Shown here piece by piece: positions 48,060 to 57,919 of a stretch of DNA of 64,000 bases. Made by a program: the position numbers and the translations under genes. The stretch spans positions 1-64,000 of the forward strand of contig NZ_FTMG01000017.1 of assembly GCF_900155965.1 (NCBI RefSeq), in the 5' to 3' direction. This DNA comes from Mucilaginibacter lappiensis (GTDB taxonomy: Bacteria > Bacteroidota > Bacteroidia > Sphingobacteriales > Sphingobacteriaceae). Positions within the stretch are counted from its first letter, which is position 1. Every line of letters starts with the position of its first letter. The notes beneath the pieces were generated by a model that saw nothing but the letters and a program-made list of their open reading frames with translations, was not told the DNA's origin and searched no databases.

Positions 48060-49175
48060 ATGGCTAAAAAAAAATCAGATGCCTCAACGCATACTCCCAT
48101 CGTAAACAAAACTTCCCTTTCATTTTTTGAAAAATACATAAACAACCCTTCGCCTACCGGTTTTGAGTGGAAAGGCCAGGAACTATGGCTCGACTATCTG
48201 AAACCATACATCGATACCCATTATGTAGATAATTACGGTACCGCAGTAGGTATTATCAACCCTAAGGCCGACTATAAAGTAGTTATTGAAGCCCATGCCG
48301 ATGAGATATCATGGTTTGTAAATTACATTACTAACGACGGTTTAATCTATGTGATCCGCAATGGCGGCTCAGACCACCAGATAGCCCCATCAAAAAGGGT
48401 AAACATACATACCGATAAGGGTGTTGTGAAGGCGGTTTTCGGCTGGCCGGCTATCCATACCCGCTTAGGCGGCGATAAGGAAGAAGCGCCAACCTTAAAA
48501 AACATTTTCCTGGATTGTGGTTGTACTTCAAAAGAGGAAGTAGAGAAACTCGGCATCCATGTAGGTTGTGTAATTACTTATGAGGATGAATTTATGATCC
48601 TGAACGACCGTTATTATGTTGGTCGGGCCTTGGATAACCGTGCAGGCGGCTTTATGATAGCAGAGGTTGCCCGTTTATTAAAAGAGAATAAAGTAAAACT
48701 CCCTTTCGGTTTGTATATCGTAAATGCGGTACAGGAAGAAATAGGTTTACGCGGCGCTGAAATGATAGCCAGTAAAATAGAACCCGATGTAGCTATTGTA
48801 ACCGACGTTACACATGATACACAAACGCCCATGATCAACAAAATAACCCAGGGTGATTTGGCTTGCGGTAAAGGTCCGGTGGTATCATATGCGCCTGCGA
48901 TTCAAAATAATTTTAACAAGTTGCTTATTGAAACAGCCCAAAAAGCTAATATCCCTTTTCAGCGGCAGGCCTCATCACGTTCAACCGGTACCGATACCGA
49001 TGCATTCGCTTATTCAAATGAAGGTGTACCTTCGGTATTAATATCTTTACCGCTAAGATACATGCATACCACTGTTGAAATGATCCATAAAGAAGACGTA
49101 GATAATGTGATACGCCTTATTTATGAATTATTATTGAATATCAAAGCCGGTCAGGATTTTAGATATATCAAATAA
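48060..49175 (+). CDS. M42-family metallopeptidase (glutamyl aminopeptidase type)
   Basis: 371 residues from ATG 48060; a TTG twelve bases earlier is unlikely. Metal-binding elements in order: EAHADEISW (HxD) near 80-88, DNRAGGFMI near 192, VQEEIGLRGAE (Glu pair) near 226, VTDVTHD near 252, and the final His in RYMHTTVEM near 338. A cytoplasmic cocatalytic-zinc aminopeptidase that trims peptides. Alone, promoter-like TATATTTG upstream. Confidence 0.92.
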   Translation: MAKKKSDASTHTPIVNKTSLSFFEKYINNPSPTGFEWKGQELWLDYLKPYIDTHYVDNYGTAVGIINPKADYKVVIEAHADEISWFVNYITNDGLIYVIRNGGSDHQIAPSKRVNIHTDKGVVKAVFGWPAIHTRLGGDKEEAPTLKNIFLDCGCTSKEEVEKLGIHVGCVITYEDEFMILNDRYYVGRALDNRAGGFMIAEVARLLKENKVKLPFGLYIVNAVQEEIGLRGAEMIASKIEPDVAIVTDVTHDTQTPMINKITQGDLACGKGPVVSYAPAIQNNFNKLLIETAQKANIPFQRQASSRSTGTDTDAFAYSNEGVPSVLISLPLRYMHTTVEMIHKEDVDNVIRLIYELLLNIKAGQDFRYIK

Positions 49176-49273
49176 TTAATGCTTTTTTTAAAACAATTTG
49201 AATAATAGATTGATTTCACTATAAAAATTATGCAAAGGCATATAGTTATTTCAAAATACCCCAACGTATATCT

Positions 49274-50176
49274 ATGAAACCAACACTTCTGATCTTGGCC
49301 GCAGGAATGGCCAGCCGTTATGGCAGTATGAAACAAGTTGACGGCTTTGGACCCAACGGAGAAACTATTATCGACTATTCCATTTACGATGCCATCAAAG
49401 CAGGTTTTGGTAAGGTTAGCTTTATTATCCGTGAAGAGTTTGCCGATAATTTTAAAGCCATCTTTGAACCTAAACTTAAAGGCCGTATCGAAACTGATTA
49501 TGTTTTTCAGAGTTTTGATTTAACCCCCTTTGGTATCGATAAAACCATTGAACGCGCCAAACCATGGGGTACGGCACATGCAGTACTTGCTGCCCGCAAT
49601 CAGATCAATGAGCCTTTTTGCGTGATCAATGCCGACGACTTTTACGGTTATGACTCCTTCGAGAAAATGGCCAAATTTTTAACCACTGAAGTAACTGATG
49701 ATACCTATTCGCTGATTGGTTACCAAATTGACAGGACCTTGTCTGATTATGGTTCTGTATCTCGCGGTGTTTGTAAAGTTAATGAAGAAGGCAACATGGT
49801 GGAGATCAATGAGCGCACCGAGGTTTATTTTAAAGAAGACGGCAGCGTAGCTTACAAAGACGCTACCGGCGAACACGCCTTATCAAGCGATACCCGTGTA
49901 TCTATGAATTTCTGGGGCTTCACTCCTGCCGTATTCGCACAAAGCGAAAATATGTTCAAAAAGTTTGTTGATGCCAATGAGCACAATCCAAAATCAGAGT
50001 TCTTTATCCCTTTGGTTGCCGATGGATTAATTAAATCAGGCACTGCTTCATTCAAAGTTATCCCTACCGGTTCAAAATGGTTTGGTGTAACTTACAAAGA
50101 GGATAAACCTATTGTACAAAAAAGCATATCAGAGCTGGTGAACAACGGCACCTACCCTTCAACACTCTGGGATTAA
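49274..50176 (+). CDS. Sugar-phosphate nucleotidyltransferase
   Basis: 300 residues. The N-terminus MKPTLLILAAGMASRYGSMKQ is the nucleotide-binding loop of the sugar nucleotidyltransferases (here GMASRYGSMK), and FCVINADDFYGYDSF near 115-130 holds the metal-binding Asp pair. It makes an NDP-sugar from NTP and a sugar-1-phosphate; the sugar cannot be fixed from sequence. It is followed by a terminator at 50199-50224. Confidence 0.88.
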   Translation: MKPTLLILAAGMASRYGSMKQVDGFGPNGETIIDYSIYDAIKAGFGKVSFIIREEFADNFKAIFEPKLKGRIETDYVFQSFDLTPFGIDKTIERAKPWGTAHAVLAARNQINEPFCVINADDFYGYDSFEKMAKFLTTEVTDDTYSLIGYQIDRTLSDYGSVSRGVCKVNEEGNMVEINERTEVYFKEDGSVAYKDATGEHALSSDTRVSMNFWGFTPAVFAQSENMFKKFVDANEHNPKSEFFIPLVADGLIKSGTASFKVIPTGSKWFGVTYKEDKPIVQKSISELVNNGTYPSTLWD

Positions 50177-50198
50177 TTATCCCTTTCTAATAATTTAA

Positions 50199-50224
50199 AA
50201 TCCCGCCATTGTGCGGGATTTTTT
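50199..50224 (+). terminator. Terminator after the nucleotidyltransferase gene
   Basis: AATCCCGC and GCGGGATT pair around CATTGT, followed by TTTT. Confidence 0.88.
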
Positions 50225-50284
50225 GTTTTCTCATGTGTTGAATATTAGAAGAAACAAGCTAATTTTAAGTTTCTTAAAATAGTT

Positions 50285-50746
50285 ATGGCAAACACTTTCT
50301 CACAAATTTATCTACAGTTTGTTTTTGCAGTTAAGGGCAGGCAGAATCTTATATCAAATGATAATAAAAAAGAATTACATAAATATATTACTGCCCTTAT
50401 TCAAAATCGAAAGGTAAAGCTGTTAGCTATAAACTGTATGCCTGATCATGTCCACATTTTTGTAGGATTCAAACCAACCATCTTAATTTCAGATTTTGTT
50501 AAAGAGATCAAGGTTGAAAGTAACGATTTTATCAATAGTAAAAATTGGATAAAAGGTAAATTCAGCTGGCAGGAAGGCTATGGCGTATTCTCCTATTCGC
50601 ATTCACATATCGATGCTGTGATACGATATGTACTTAACCAGGAAATCCATCATCAGAAAAAAACATTCAGACAAGAGTACCTAGAATTGTTAAAAAAGTT
50701 TGAAATTCCTTTTGAAGCTGAGTATTTATTTGATTTTATTGAATAG
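50285..50746 (+). CDS. IS200/IS605-type (Y1 HUH) transposase
   Basis: 153 residues, full length for a Y1 transposase. HUH motif H55-V-H57 in MPDHVHIFV, catalytic tyrosine Y115 in IRYVLNQEIHH, and the family block FSWQEGYGVFSYS. These enzymes cut and join single-stranded DNA at hairpin ends. The gene is intact; no tnpB partner follows. Directly after it are REP-like palindromes (50759-50957), the arrangement seen with REP-associated transposases. Confidence 0.9.
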   Translation: MANTFSQIYLQFVFAVKGRQNLISNDNKKELHKYITALIQNRKVKLLAINCMPDHVHIFVGFKPTILISDFVKEIKVESNDFINSKNWIKGKFSWQEGYGVFSYSHSHIDAVIRYVLNQEIHHQKKTFRQEYLELLKKFEIPFEAEYLFDFIE

Positions 50747-50758
50747 ATGAATTAAGGA

Positions 50759-50957
50759 GGCTCCGCTGGAGCCAAACTCGTCGAATGGCAATTTGCTATA
50801 AACACGATGCTCCTCCGGAGCGTTTTCAAAATTCTGTTTACAGGCGAGATTCAATAAAGACACCGTGTTTATAATAAAGAGGAATATATTTGAAAACGCT
50901 CCGGAGGAGCATCGTGTTTATAGCCAAACTAAAAAAAAAATTGGCTCCATAGGAGCC
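50759..50957. repeat. REP-like palindrome cluster after the transposase gene
   Basis: Two small hairpins, GGCTCC-GCT-GGAGCC (50759-50773) and GGCTCC-ATA-GGAGCC (50943-50957), bracket a perfect 36-bp inverted repeat: 50795-50830 (beginning GCTATAAACACGATGC) and 50889-50924. The 58 bases between hold no gene. The layout (paired hairpins with palindromic arms) resembles a BIME, a mobile REP unit. Confidence 0.88.
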
Positions 50958-50986
50958 CCCTATATATAATTAAGCTTTATACCAAC

Positions 50987-51022
50987 AAAAAGCCCGGTTC
51001 AGGAAATCCTGACCGGGCTTTT
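50987..51022 (-). terminator. Intrinsic terminator of dnaK
   Basis: AAAAGCCCGGT and CAGG pair with CCTG and ACCGGGCTTTT around AAAT, with a T-run on the minus strand. It lies 20 bases after the dnaK stop. Confidence 0.92.
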
Positions 51023-51041
51023 TAATTAAACAACACCTAAA

Positions 51042-52952
51042 TTATTTTGTATCGTCTTTTACTTCTTCAAAGTCAACATCGGTTACGGTATCGCCATGAT
51101 CCTGAGGACCTGCGCCTGGAGCACCTTCTGCACCTGGCTGACCACCTTCGGCAGAGGCTTTGTACATCTCTTCAGATGCAGTAGCCCATGCAGCGTTCAG
51201 TTCGGTTTGAGCAGTTTCTATAGCGGCAAAATCTTTAGCGGCGTAAGCTTCTTTCAACTTAGCTAAACCAGCTTCGATAGGACCTTTTTTATCAGCACCA
51301 ATTTTATCACCGTACTCTTTCAATTGTTTTTCTGTCGAGAAGATCAGCGCATCAGCACCGTTCAGTTTTTCAACTTCTTCTTTTGCTTTCTGATCAGATT
51401 CGGCGTTAGCTTCAGCTTCGTCCTTCATCTTTTTGATCTCGGCATCAGTTAAACCTGATGAAGCTTCGATACGGATCTTTTGTTCTTTACCGGTTGCTTT
51501 ATCTTTAGCAGATACGTGCAATATACCGTTTGCGTCAATGTCAAAAGTTACTTCAACCTGAGGCACACCGCGAGGTGCTGGTGGTATACCATCCAGGTGG
51601 AAACGGCCTATCGTACGGTTACCCGCAGCCATTGGGCGCTCACCTTGTAGTATGTGGATCTCAACAGACGGCTGGCTATCAGACGCGGTTGAAAATGTTT
51701 CAGATTTTTTGGTTGGGATAGTTGTGTTCGACTCAATCAATTTGGTCATTACACCACCCATAGTTTCGATACCTAATGAAAGCGGGGTAACATCTAACAA
51801 CAACACATCTTTAACTTCACCGGTTAATACACCACCTTGAATAGCAGCACCAATAGCTACAACTTCATCAGGGTTAACACCTTTTGAAGGCGCTTTACCA
51901 AAGAATTTTTCAACAGCTTCCTGTATAGCAGGGATACGGGTTGAACCACCTACCAGGATAACTTCGTCGATATCTGAAGTGCTGTAACCAGCATTTTTCA
52001 AAGCGGTTTTACAGGGGTCAATAGTGCGTTTGATCAAACTATCTGCCAGTTGCTCAAATTTAGCACGGGTTAAAGTTTTAACCAAGTGCTTTGGCAGGCC
52101 ATCAACAGCAGTGATGTATGGTAAGTTAATTTCTGTTTGTGCAGAACTTGATAACTCAATTTTAGCTTTCTCGGCAGATTCTTTTAAACGTTGCAAAGCC
52201 ATTGGATCTTTACGCAGATCAATACCTTCGTCGCTTTTAAATTCGTCGGCTAACCAGTCAATAATTACCTGGTCAAAGTCGTCACCACCTAAGTGAGTAT
52301 CACCATCGGTTGATTTTACTTCAAATACACCGTCACCCAATTCCAGGATAGATACGTCATGAGTACCACCACCGCAGTCAAATACCGCGATTTTCATATC
52401 CTTGTGCGCTTTATCAAAGCCATAAGCTAAGGCAGCAGCAGTAGGTTCGTTAATGATACGACGAACTTTTAAACCTGCAATTTCGCCGGCTTCTTTAGTA
52501 GCCTGACGCTGAGCATCGTTAAAGTAAGCCGGTACGGTAATAACCGCTTCGGTCACTTCGGTACCCAAAAAGTCTTCAGCAGTTTTCTTCATTTTCTGAA
52601 GGATCATCGCTGAGATCTCTTGCGGAGTGTATTTACGGTCACCAATTTCAACACGTGGGGTGTTGTTATCGCCTTTTACTACCTTGTATGGTACGCGGGC
52701 AGCTTCGTTTGTAACTTCGTTAAACTGGTTACCCATAAAGCGTTTGATTGACGATATGGTTTTTGTAGGATTGGTGATGGCCTGACGTTTTGCAGGGTCG
52801 CCAACTTTACGCTCGCCGTTGTCAATAAAAGCTACTACGGACGGCGTAGTACGTTTTCCCTCGCTGTTAGCAATAACTACAGGCTCATTACCTTCCATTA
52901 CAGCTACGCAGGAGTTTGTTGTTCCTAAGTCGATTCCAATTATTTTAGACAT
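51042..52952 (-). CDS. dnaK: Chaperone DnaK (Hsp70)
   Basis: 636 residues. ATPase signatures: [16 protein letters not shown] at the start, [13 protein letters not shown] near 190-202 (family: DLGGGTFDVSI; here DCGGGTHD, with Cys and His in place of Leu and Phe), and VGGSTRIPA near 335. Substrate-binding domain follows, then a helical lid and a Gly/Ala-rich tail ending in the DFEEVKDD motif. It refolds proteins with DnaJ and GrpE, neither of which is adjacent. A sigma54-like sequence lies upstream (52999-53013). Confidence 0.98.
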   Translation of the reverse strand: MSKIIGIDLGTTNSCVAVMEGNEPVVIANSEGKRTTPSVVAFIDNGERKVGDPAKRQAITNPTKTISSIKRFMGNQFNEVTNEAARVPYKVVKGDNNTPRVEIGDRKYTPQEISAMILQKMKKTAEDFLGTEVTEAVITVPAYFNDAQRQATKEAGEIAGLKVRRIINEPTAAALAYGFDKAHKDMKIAVFDCGGGTHDVSILELGDGVFEVKSTDGDTHLGGDDFDQVIIDWLADEFKSDEGIDLRKDPMALQRLKESAEKAKIELSSSAQTEINLPYITAVDGLPKHLVKTLTRAKFEQLADSLIKRTIDPCKTALKNAGYSTSDIDEVILVGGSTRIPAIQEAVEKFFGKAPSKGVNPDEVVAIGAAIQGGVLTGEVKDVLLLDVTPLSLGIETMGGVMTKLIESNTTIPTKKSETFSTASDSQPSVEIHILQGERPMAAGNRTIGRFHLDGIPPAPRGVPQVEVTFDIDANGILHVSAKDKATGKEQKIRIEASSGLTDAEIKKMKDEAEANAESDQKAKEEVEKLNGADALIFSTEKQLKEYGDKIGADKKGPIEAGLAKLKEAYAAKDFAAIETAQTELNAAWATASEEMYKASAEGGQPGAEGAPGAGPQDHGDTVTDVDFEEVKDDTK

Positions 52953-52998
52953 ATGATTGTTTTACTTGATTTAATATTTTACTAACTACAGCTATTTA

Positions 52999-53027
52999 TC
53001 AACGTTTGTGCCAAGAGCTATTTGGCA
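52999..53027 (-). promoter_or_regulatory. Candidate dnaK control region: sigma54-like sequence and inverted repeat
   Basis: On the minus strand TGGCAC (53013-53008), AAACG, TTGA (53002-52999): close to the sigma54 consensus TGGCAC-N5-TTGC but with TTGA. The sequence overlaps the inverted repeat TGCCAA (53027-53022) and TTGGCA (53014-53009). No TAnnTTTG is seen in the leader. The inverted repeat might alternatively bind a repressor; it is not a CIRCE element (TTAGCACTC). Confidence 0.4.
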
Positions 53028-53309
53028 GTATATATAGTCAGGATGACAAATATTGCGTCAGAAATGCTATACACATTGGTGACAGGTTGGCAGAATTTAT
53101 AGTTTAAGACAGAAAGCTTAAAGCTCAAAGCCGTTCTGAAATTTTAATTCTATTTTTGCCACATTAAATAAACGCCTCTGTTAATTAACACATCCAACCG
53201 GCACATTACACTGCCTGGAATTGCATAACAAAAGCTTGGTATACCAGGCTTGACATTCACTTTAAAAAAAGAGAACAGTTTTTCTATTGTTATTTAATTC
53301 CACAATTAC

Positions 53310-53840
53310 ATGTTTTTTATCGAATCGGAACGGTTACGACTAATACCGTTAACACACGAACAATTACAATTAATACAAGCTGACAGGCAAACCATGGAGC
53401 TATCCCTGGGCCTAAATCCATCATCCATGTTAATAGATCCTCTTTATCAGCACGAAATAGATGATGCCATGATCAATTTCTGGCTTCCCAAAACACTGGA
53501 GCATGCGGAGCAATACCAATGGTACACCAGCTGGGAAATTATCCTGAAAAGCACCAATACCGTCATAGGGGGAATGGGCTTTGGCGGCGAGCCCAATGAA
53601 AAAGGTGAGGTGGAAACCGGTTATATGATTGATGGTACCCACCACAACAAAGGATACGCCACCGAGGCCTTGAAAAGCATCATACAATGGGCCTTTGGCC
53701 ATGAGAAAGTGCAGGCTATAACTGTACGTACCTATGCCGATAATCTGCCTTCCAGAAAAATGATGGACAAGTGCGGATTTGCGCTTGTGGATGATACCGA
53801 CAGGTTGTTGACCTATAGGTTGAAGAGGCCAACTTCTTGA
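53310..53840 (+). CDS. GNAT-family N-acetyltransferase, RimJ/RimL-like
   Basis: 176 residues with MFFIESERLRLIPLTHEQL start, and the RimJ/L-type core NKGYATEALKSIIQWAFGH near 111-129 plus NLPSRKMMDKCGF near 145-157. Acetylates an amino group of unknown substrate, possibly a protein N-terminus. Head-to-head with dnaK across ~360 bases. Confidence 0.85.
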   Translation: MFFIESERLRLIPLTHEQLQLIQADRQTMELSLGLNPSSMLIDPLYQHEIDDAMINFWLPKTLEHAEQYQWYTSWEIILKSTNTVIGGMGFGGEPNEKGEVETGYMIDGTHHNKGYATEALKSIIQWAFGHEKVQAITVRTYADNLPSRKMMDKCGFALVDDTDRLLTYRLKRPTS

Positions 53841-53869
53841 ATCTTCTTTTTGATATTTAATGAGGTCCA

Positions 53870-53908
53870 TAAATCACCATTACCAGGAAATCAGGTAATG
53901 GTGATTTA
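53870..53908. terminator. Bidirectional terminator between GNAT and double-glycine peptide genes
   Basis: A perfect 15-bp stem, TAAATCACCATTACC and its reverse complement, around a 9-base loop. It serves the convergent genes on either side. Confidence 0.85.
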
Positions 53909-53923
53909 ACTGCTTTGTTTATA

Positions 53924-54109
53924 TTAATTTAAGCAATTATCTAAAGAGGTTACGCAAAGGGTAGAAACCGGACAGGTATACAGCCCGTGGCAACATCCTT
54001 GTGTCCAATACTTTCCACTTCCCCCGGCTATAGAACATCCAATACCGATACCGCCTTTAATTTGTTTCATTTCTTCTCTCTTAATAGGTTTTCCAAAATT
54101 GGTTTTCAT
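53924..54109 (-). CDS. Double-glycine leader peptide with a six-cysteine core (candidate RiPP or bacteriocin precursor)
   Basis: 61 residues. A short leader (MKTNFGKPIKREEMKQIKGG) ends in G19-G20, the cleavage motif used by C39-peptidase exporters and typical of Bacteroidota GG-leader precursors (KREEMKQIKGG). The core of 41 residues has Cys at 25, 39, 40, 46, 52 and 59 and is Gly-rich (IGIGCSIAGGSGKYW). No modification enzyme or C39 exporter is in the window, so the gene is an orphan. A weak promoter (TTG at 54180-54178, GAGCTTTG at 54161-54154) lies upstream. Confidence 0.78.
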   Translation of the reverse strand: MKTNFGKPIKREEMKQIKGGIGIGCSIAGGSGKYWTQGCCHGLYTCPVSTLCVTSLDNCLN

Positions 54110-54218
54110 TCTCTCTTTAATTTAGTTTTTGGCTCTGGTTTTATTGTAAGGTACAAAGCTCACTACCTAACTTAAATCAAGTTAGTGATAAACGTTTTGA
54201 CTATCAACTATAACCAAC

Positions 54219-54253
54219 AAAAAAGGCCCTGCTCAAATGAGCAGGGCCTTTTT
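54219..54253 (-). terminator. Terminator of the ribosomal-protein operon
   Basis: AAAAAGGCCCTGCTC pairs perfectly with GAGCAGGGCCTTTTT around AAAT, giving a T-run on the minus strand. It lies 18 bases after the rplQ stop. Confidence 0.95.
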
Positions 54254-54271
54254 ATATTAAGGGATTTAAAA

Positions 54272-54868
54272 TTATTCTCCTTTTTCAGCGTTTTCTTCTG
54301 CTTCTGGAGTTGCAGGAGCTTCAGCAGCTGGAGTTTCAGTAGCTTCTGCAACTGGTGCTTCTGCTTTAACTTCTTCAACAACTTTAGCCTCTTCAACAGG
54401 AGCAGCAGTTTCTTTAGCAGCTGGTGTTGCTGTTTTAGCTTTTGCTGTAGAACCACCACGACGACGAGTTGATTTTTTAGCTGCAGCCGCAGTATCTACA
54501 CCGTAAACAGTGTTGTAGTCTACTAATTCGATGATGGCCATTTCAGCGTTATCGCCTAAACGATTCTCTAACTTCACGATACGGGTGTAACCACCTGGGC
54601 GGGTAGCAATTTTCTCAGCAATTTCGCGGAACAGGATAGTAACCGCGTCTTTGTCTTGTAAATAGCTAAACACTGTACGACGAGAGTGAGTAGTATCGTT
54701 TTTTGATTTTGTTAAAAGTGGCTCAACATAACCGCGTAAAACTTTTGCTTTCGCTAATGTTGTAGTGATACGCTTGTGTAAAATAAGCGAAGTTGCCATG
54801 TTAGCCAGCATCGCTTTGCGGTGACTGGTAGTACGGCCTAAGTGATTGTTTTTGTTTCCGTGTCTCAT
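54272..54868 (-). CDS. rplQ: 50S ribosomal protein L17 with long C-terminal extension
   Basis: 198 residues; the core (residues ~1-125) holds [20 protein letters not shown] and the family end. The last ~70 residues are Ala/Glu/Pro-rich ([21 protein letters not shown] then repeats of [13 protein letters not shown]), an extension typical of Bacteroidota L17 with no known function. Last gene of the minus-strand r-protein run. Confidence 0.97.
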   Translation of the reverse strand: MRHGNKNNHLGRTTSHRKAMLANMATSLILHKRITTTLAKAKVLRGYVEPLLTKSKNDTTHSRRTVFSYLQDKDAVTILFREIAEKIATRPGGYTRIVKLENRLGDNAEMAIIELVDYNTVYGVDTAAAAKKSTRRRGGSTAKAKTATPAAKETAAPVEEAKVVEEVKAEAPVAEATETPAAEAPATPEAEENAEKGE

Positions 54869-54954
54869 TGTTATTAAATTATTTCACGTGCATACCGTCC
54901 GGCGATAAGATCAAGCCTTCGGAATTATGCCTTCGCTAATTAGATTATAGTACT

Positions 54955-55046
54955 GAGATGTGAGATTTGAGATTTTTCTCTCGGCTTACATCTTTTAATT
55001 ATATTTAAAAGTCAGATATGAAATTTTCTCAAATCTCATATCTAAC
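54955..55046. repeat. Low-complexity spacer repeat between rplQ and rpoA
   Basis: GAGATGTGAGATTTGAGATTT at the left and CTCAAATCTCATATCTAACATC and ATCTCAAATCTTA at the right are mirror-related. It is another wordlike, self-similar spacer of the kind seen at 9360-9439 and 26077-26226, here inside the ribosomal operon. Confidence 0.6.
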
Positions 55047-55056
55047 ATCTCAAATC

Positions 55057-56049
55057 TTATTCTTCGTCTAACTTAAATTTAGACAGGTTCATACCAAAAG
55101 ATAAGCCTTTTGATTTAACCAGATCCTGAATTTCAGTTAATGACTTTTTACCAAAGTTTCTGAATTTTAACATATCAGCAACATCATATGATACTAAGTC
55201 AGCCAGGCTGCGGATGTCGGCAGCTTTTAAGCAGTTTAATGCGCGTACAGAAAGGTCAAGATCAACCAATTCAGTTTTCAGGATCTTGCGCATGTGCAGA
55301 ATCTCTTCGTCAACTTCTTTAGTTTCTTCTTTAGCTTGTGCTTCCAACATCATGTTCTCATCGCTGAACAGCATAAAGTGCTGGATCAGGATTTTGGCTG
55401 CTTCTTTTAACGCGTCTTCCGGATGAATTGATCCATCGGTAGCAATATCCAGAACTAATTTTTCATAGTCAGTCTTTTGCTCAACACGATAGTTTTCAAT
55501 AGTATATTTTACGTTTTTAATAGGCGTAAAGATGGAATCGATGGCTATTACCCCTACGTTCGCATCCGGATTCTTATTCTCTTCGCTTGGTACATAACCA
55601 CGGCCTTTCCCTACAGTAAGCTCAATTTCAAGCGTTACTGATGAGTCCATGTTACAGATAACCAGATCAGGGTTTAAAACAGTAAAGTTATTAGAGAATT
55701 TAGTAACATCTCCGGCTTTAAAAGCGTCCTGGCCATTTATGATAACGAATACCTTTTCAGTATCACCAGATTCGCCTGTTTTTTTGAAACGAACTTGCTT
55801 CAGGTTCAGAATGATCTCGGTTACGTCTTCAACAACACCTTTGATGGTTGAAAACTCATGCGTAACTCCTGAAAAACGAACAGAAGTGATGGCAAAACCT
55901 TCAAGTGATGAAAGTAAGATACGACGAAGAGCATTACCAATGGTTATACCGAAGCCTGGTTCTAACGGACGAAACTCAAACGTACCATCGAAATCATTTG
56001 CTTTCTGCATGATAACCTTGTCTGGTTTTTGAAATGCTAAAATTGCCAT
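55057..56049 (-). CDS. rpoA: RNA polymerase alpha subunit
   Basis: 330 residues. N-terminal assembly domain ([26 protein letters not shown] near 26-51) and C-terminal domain ([23 protein letters not shown], near 265-287) that binds activators and UP elements. Normal place between rpsD and rplQ. Confidence 0.98.
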   Translation of the reverse strand: MAILAFQKPDKVIMQKANDFDGTFEFRPLEPGFGITIGNALRRILLSSLEGFAITSVRFSGVTHEFSTIKGVVEDVTEIILNLKQVRFKKTGESGDTEKVFVIINGQDAFKAGDVTKFSNNFTVLNPDLVICNMDSSVTLEIELTVGKGRGYVPSEENKNPDANVGVIAIDSIFTPIKNVKYTIENYRVEQKTDYEKLVLDIATDGSIHPEDALKEAAKILIQHFMLFSDENMMLEAQAKEETKEVDEEILHMRKILKTELVDLDLSVRALNCLKAADIRSLADLVSYDVADMLKFRNFGKKSLTEIQDLVKSKGLSFGMNLSKFKLDEE

Positions 56050-56144
56050 TTATATCCTTTATTTATTGTTTACTAATTGAATTGATTTAAACCACGAAAA
56101 TGATTGACATAAAATGCCAACCATCCCATGGATAATTATCGTTA

Positions 56145-56753
56145 TTATTTTGAGTACAACTCGACGATTAGGTTTTCTTTGATGTTCTCAGGTATCTCGT
56201 CGCGGTTAGGATAGTTTAGGAATTTACCTGTTAAGGCGTTAGCATCCCATTCTAACCAGCTGTATTTATTGATTCTTCTTCCGGCTACTGATGTAGTGAT
56301 TGCTTCTAATGATTTAGATTTTTCACGTACAGAAATCACGTCACCTGCTTTTAAAGCATATGAAGCAATGTTTACCACAGCGCCATTAACATTAATGTGT
56401 TTGTGATTAACCAACTGACGGGCCGCAGAACGTGTAGGAGCAATACCTAAACGGTAAACAGCATTATCTAAACGTGCTTCTAAGAATTTCAGCAGGTTTT
56501 CACCTGTGATACCCTCTTTAGCTGATGCGCGGTGAAACAAGTTTTCGAACTGACGCTCTAATACACCGTAAGTGTATTTTACTTTTTGTTTCTCCTGTAA
56601 CTGAGTTGAATACTCAGATTGTTTTCCTCTTCTTTTTGAGGCACCGTGCATTCCCGGTGGATAATTTTTACGTTCTAACGCTTTATCCGGGCCGAAGATC
56701 GGCTCGCGGAAACGACGTGCAATTTTGGACTTTGGTCCTGTATATCTAGCCAT
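56145..56753 (-). CDS. rpsD: 30S ribosomal protein S4
   Basis: 202 residues with [18 protein letters not shown] start and the S4 RNA-binding fold ([30 protein letters not shown], ~90-120). Assembly initiator of the small subunit. Lies between rpsK and rpoA. Confidence 0.98.
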   Translation of the reverse strand: MARYTGPKSKIARRFREPIFGPDKALERKNYPPGMHGASKRRGKQSEYSTQLQEKQKVKYTYGVLERQFENLFHRASAKEGITGENLLKFLEARLDNAVYRLGIAPTRSAARQLVNHKHINVNGAVVNIASYALKAGDVISVREKSKSLEAITTSVAGRRINKYSWLEWDANALTGKFLNYPNRDEIPENIKENLIVELYSK

Positions 56754-56820
56754 TTTTGTGTGTTCTTAAAGTATCAAGCAGCCTGTAGCTGCCGAATCTT
56801 AGCTTTAAAAAATTTGTTAA

Positions 56821-57210
56821 TTAAACTCTTCTTCTTTTTGAAGGACGACAACCGTTGTGCGGAAGCGGTGTGATATCTTTGATAGTTGTAACTTCAATAC
56901 CTGCAGTTTGCAAAGTACGGATAGCTGACTCACGGCCTGCACCCGGACCTTTTACAAATACTTCAACTTTACGCAAGCCAAGGTCATAAGCTACTTTACC
57001 GCAATCAGCGGCAGCTTGTCCGGCAGCATAAGGGGTGTTCTTTTTTGAACCTTTAAAACCCATTTTACCTGCAGATGACCATGATACAGCCTGACCGGTT
57101 TTGTTGGTAAGGGTGATGATGATATTATTAAAAGTCGCATTGATGTGTGCTTCGCCTACGGGCTCAACAATTACAACGCGCTTTTTGGTTACTTTTTTGC
57201 TCTTAGCCAT
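56821..57210 (-). CDS. rpsK: 30S ribosomal protein S11
   Basis: 129 residues; [43 protein letters not shown] and the terminal [10 protein letters not shown] are characteristic. Platform protein near the mRNA exit site. Confidence 0.98.
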   Translation of the reverse strand: MAKSKKVTKKRVVIVEPVGEAHINATFNNIIITLTNKTGQAVSWSSAGKMGFKGSKKNTPYAAGQAAADCGKVAYDLGLRKVEVFVKGPGAGRESAIRTLQTAGIEVTTIKDITPLPHNGCRPSKRRRV

Positions 57211-57343
57211 TTTTTTAATTTTTGAACTAATGAATTACTGAATTATCAAATAACCCGGACCCATTAATTATATTTTCAAATGAGGTAATCCTAATGAATT
57301 GTTAAGCGACAAAAACTCACCGCTCTCCAATCACTATTCAATA

Positions 57344-57721
57344 TTATTTAGTAGCTTTTTTCTTGTTAGCAACTGTTTTACGTTTTCCTTTACGGGTACG
57401 TGAGTTATTTTTAGTACGCTGACCACGTAATGGTAAACCTTTACGGTGACGTGTACCGCGGTAACAACCAATATCCATCAAACGTTTAATGTTAAGTTGC
57501 ACTTCTGAACGTAATGCACCTTCCACTTTGATCTGATCGTTGATAATTCCACGAATCGAGGCTAATTGCTCATCGGTCCAATCTTGTACTTTTGTATTAA
57601 AATCAATACCAGCTTCAGTCAAAATCTTTTGAGCTGTTGAGCGGCCTATACCGAAAATGTAAGTAAGTCCGATTTCTCCTCTTTTGTTTTTCGGTAAATC
57701 TATACCTGAAATCCTTGCCAT
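57344..57721 (-). CDS. rpsM: 30S ribosomal protein S13
   Basis: 125 residues, beginning [26 protein letters not shown], with the [25 protein letters not shown] end. Head protein that touches P-site tRNA. The spacer to rpsK is 133 bases, longer than neighbouring gaps and filled with ACTAATGAATTACTG-like words. Confidence 0.98.
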   Translation of the reverse strand: MARISGIDLPKNKRGEIGLTYIFGIGRSTAQKILTEAGIDFNTKVQDWTDEQLASIRGIINDQIKVEGALRSEVQLNIKRLMDIGCYRGTRHRKGLPLRGQRTKNNSRTRKGKRKTVANKKKATK

Positions 57722-57794
57722 ATTTATTGTTTGTTTTTTAAATGATAACCGAACGGCGGGCCACCGTTGTACGAATTATCACAGTTTTTTTTAA

Positions 57795-57911
57795 TTATCC
57801 CTGACGCTGTTTGTATTTAGGATTCTTTTTGTTAATAACATAAAGTTTCCCGTTACGGCGAATGATCTTGCAATCAGCGCTGCGTTTTTTAATGGATGCT
57901 CTAACTTTCAT
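57795..57911 (-). CDS. rpmJ: 50S ribosomal protein L36 (zinc-free form)
   Basis: 38 residues: [19 protein letters not shown], then [19 protein letters not shown]. The zinc-binding form has CxxC plus Cys and His (CEKC, and later C, H); here only C14 remains and the other positions are Ser, Asn and Tyr. This is therefore a C-minus L36, as Bacteroidota often carry. Placed between infA and rpsM. Confidence 0.93.
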   Translation of the reverse strand: MKVRASIKKRSADCKIIRRNGKLYVINKKNPKYKQRQG

Positions 57912-57919
57912 CTCTTTGT

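Noticed and set aside
52999-53027. CIRCE heat-shock operator before dnaK
   Set aside because: The inverted repeat TGCCAA/TTGGCA does not match TTAGCACTC-N9-GAGTGCTAA.
54185-54472. Ser/Phe-rich frame opposite the rplQ tail
   Set aside because: Complement of the Ala/Glu-rich L17 tail.
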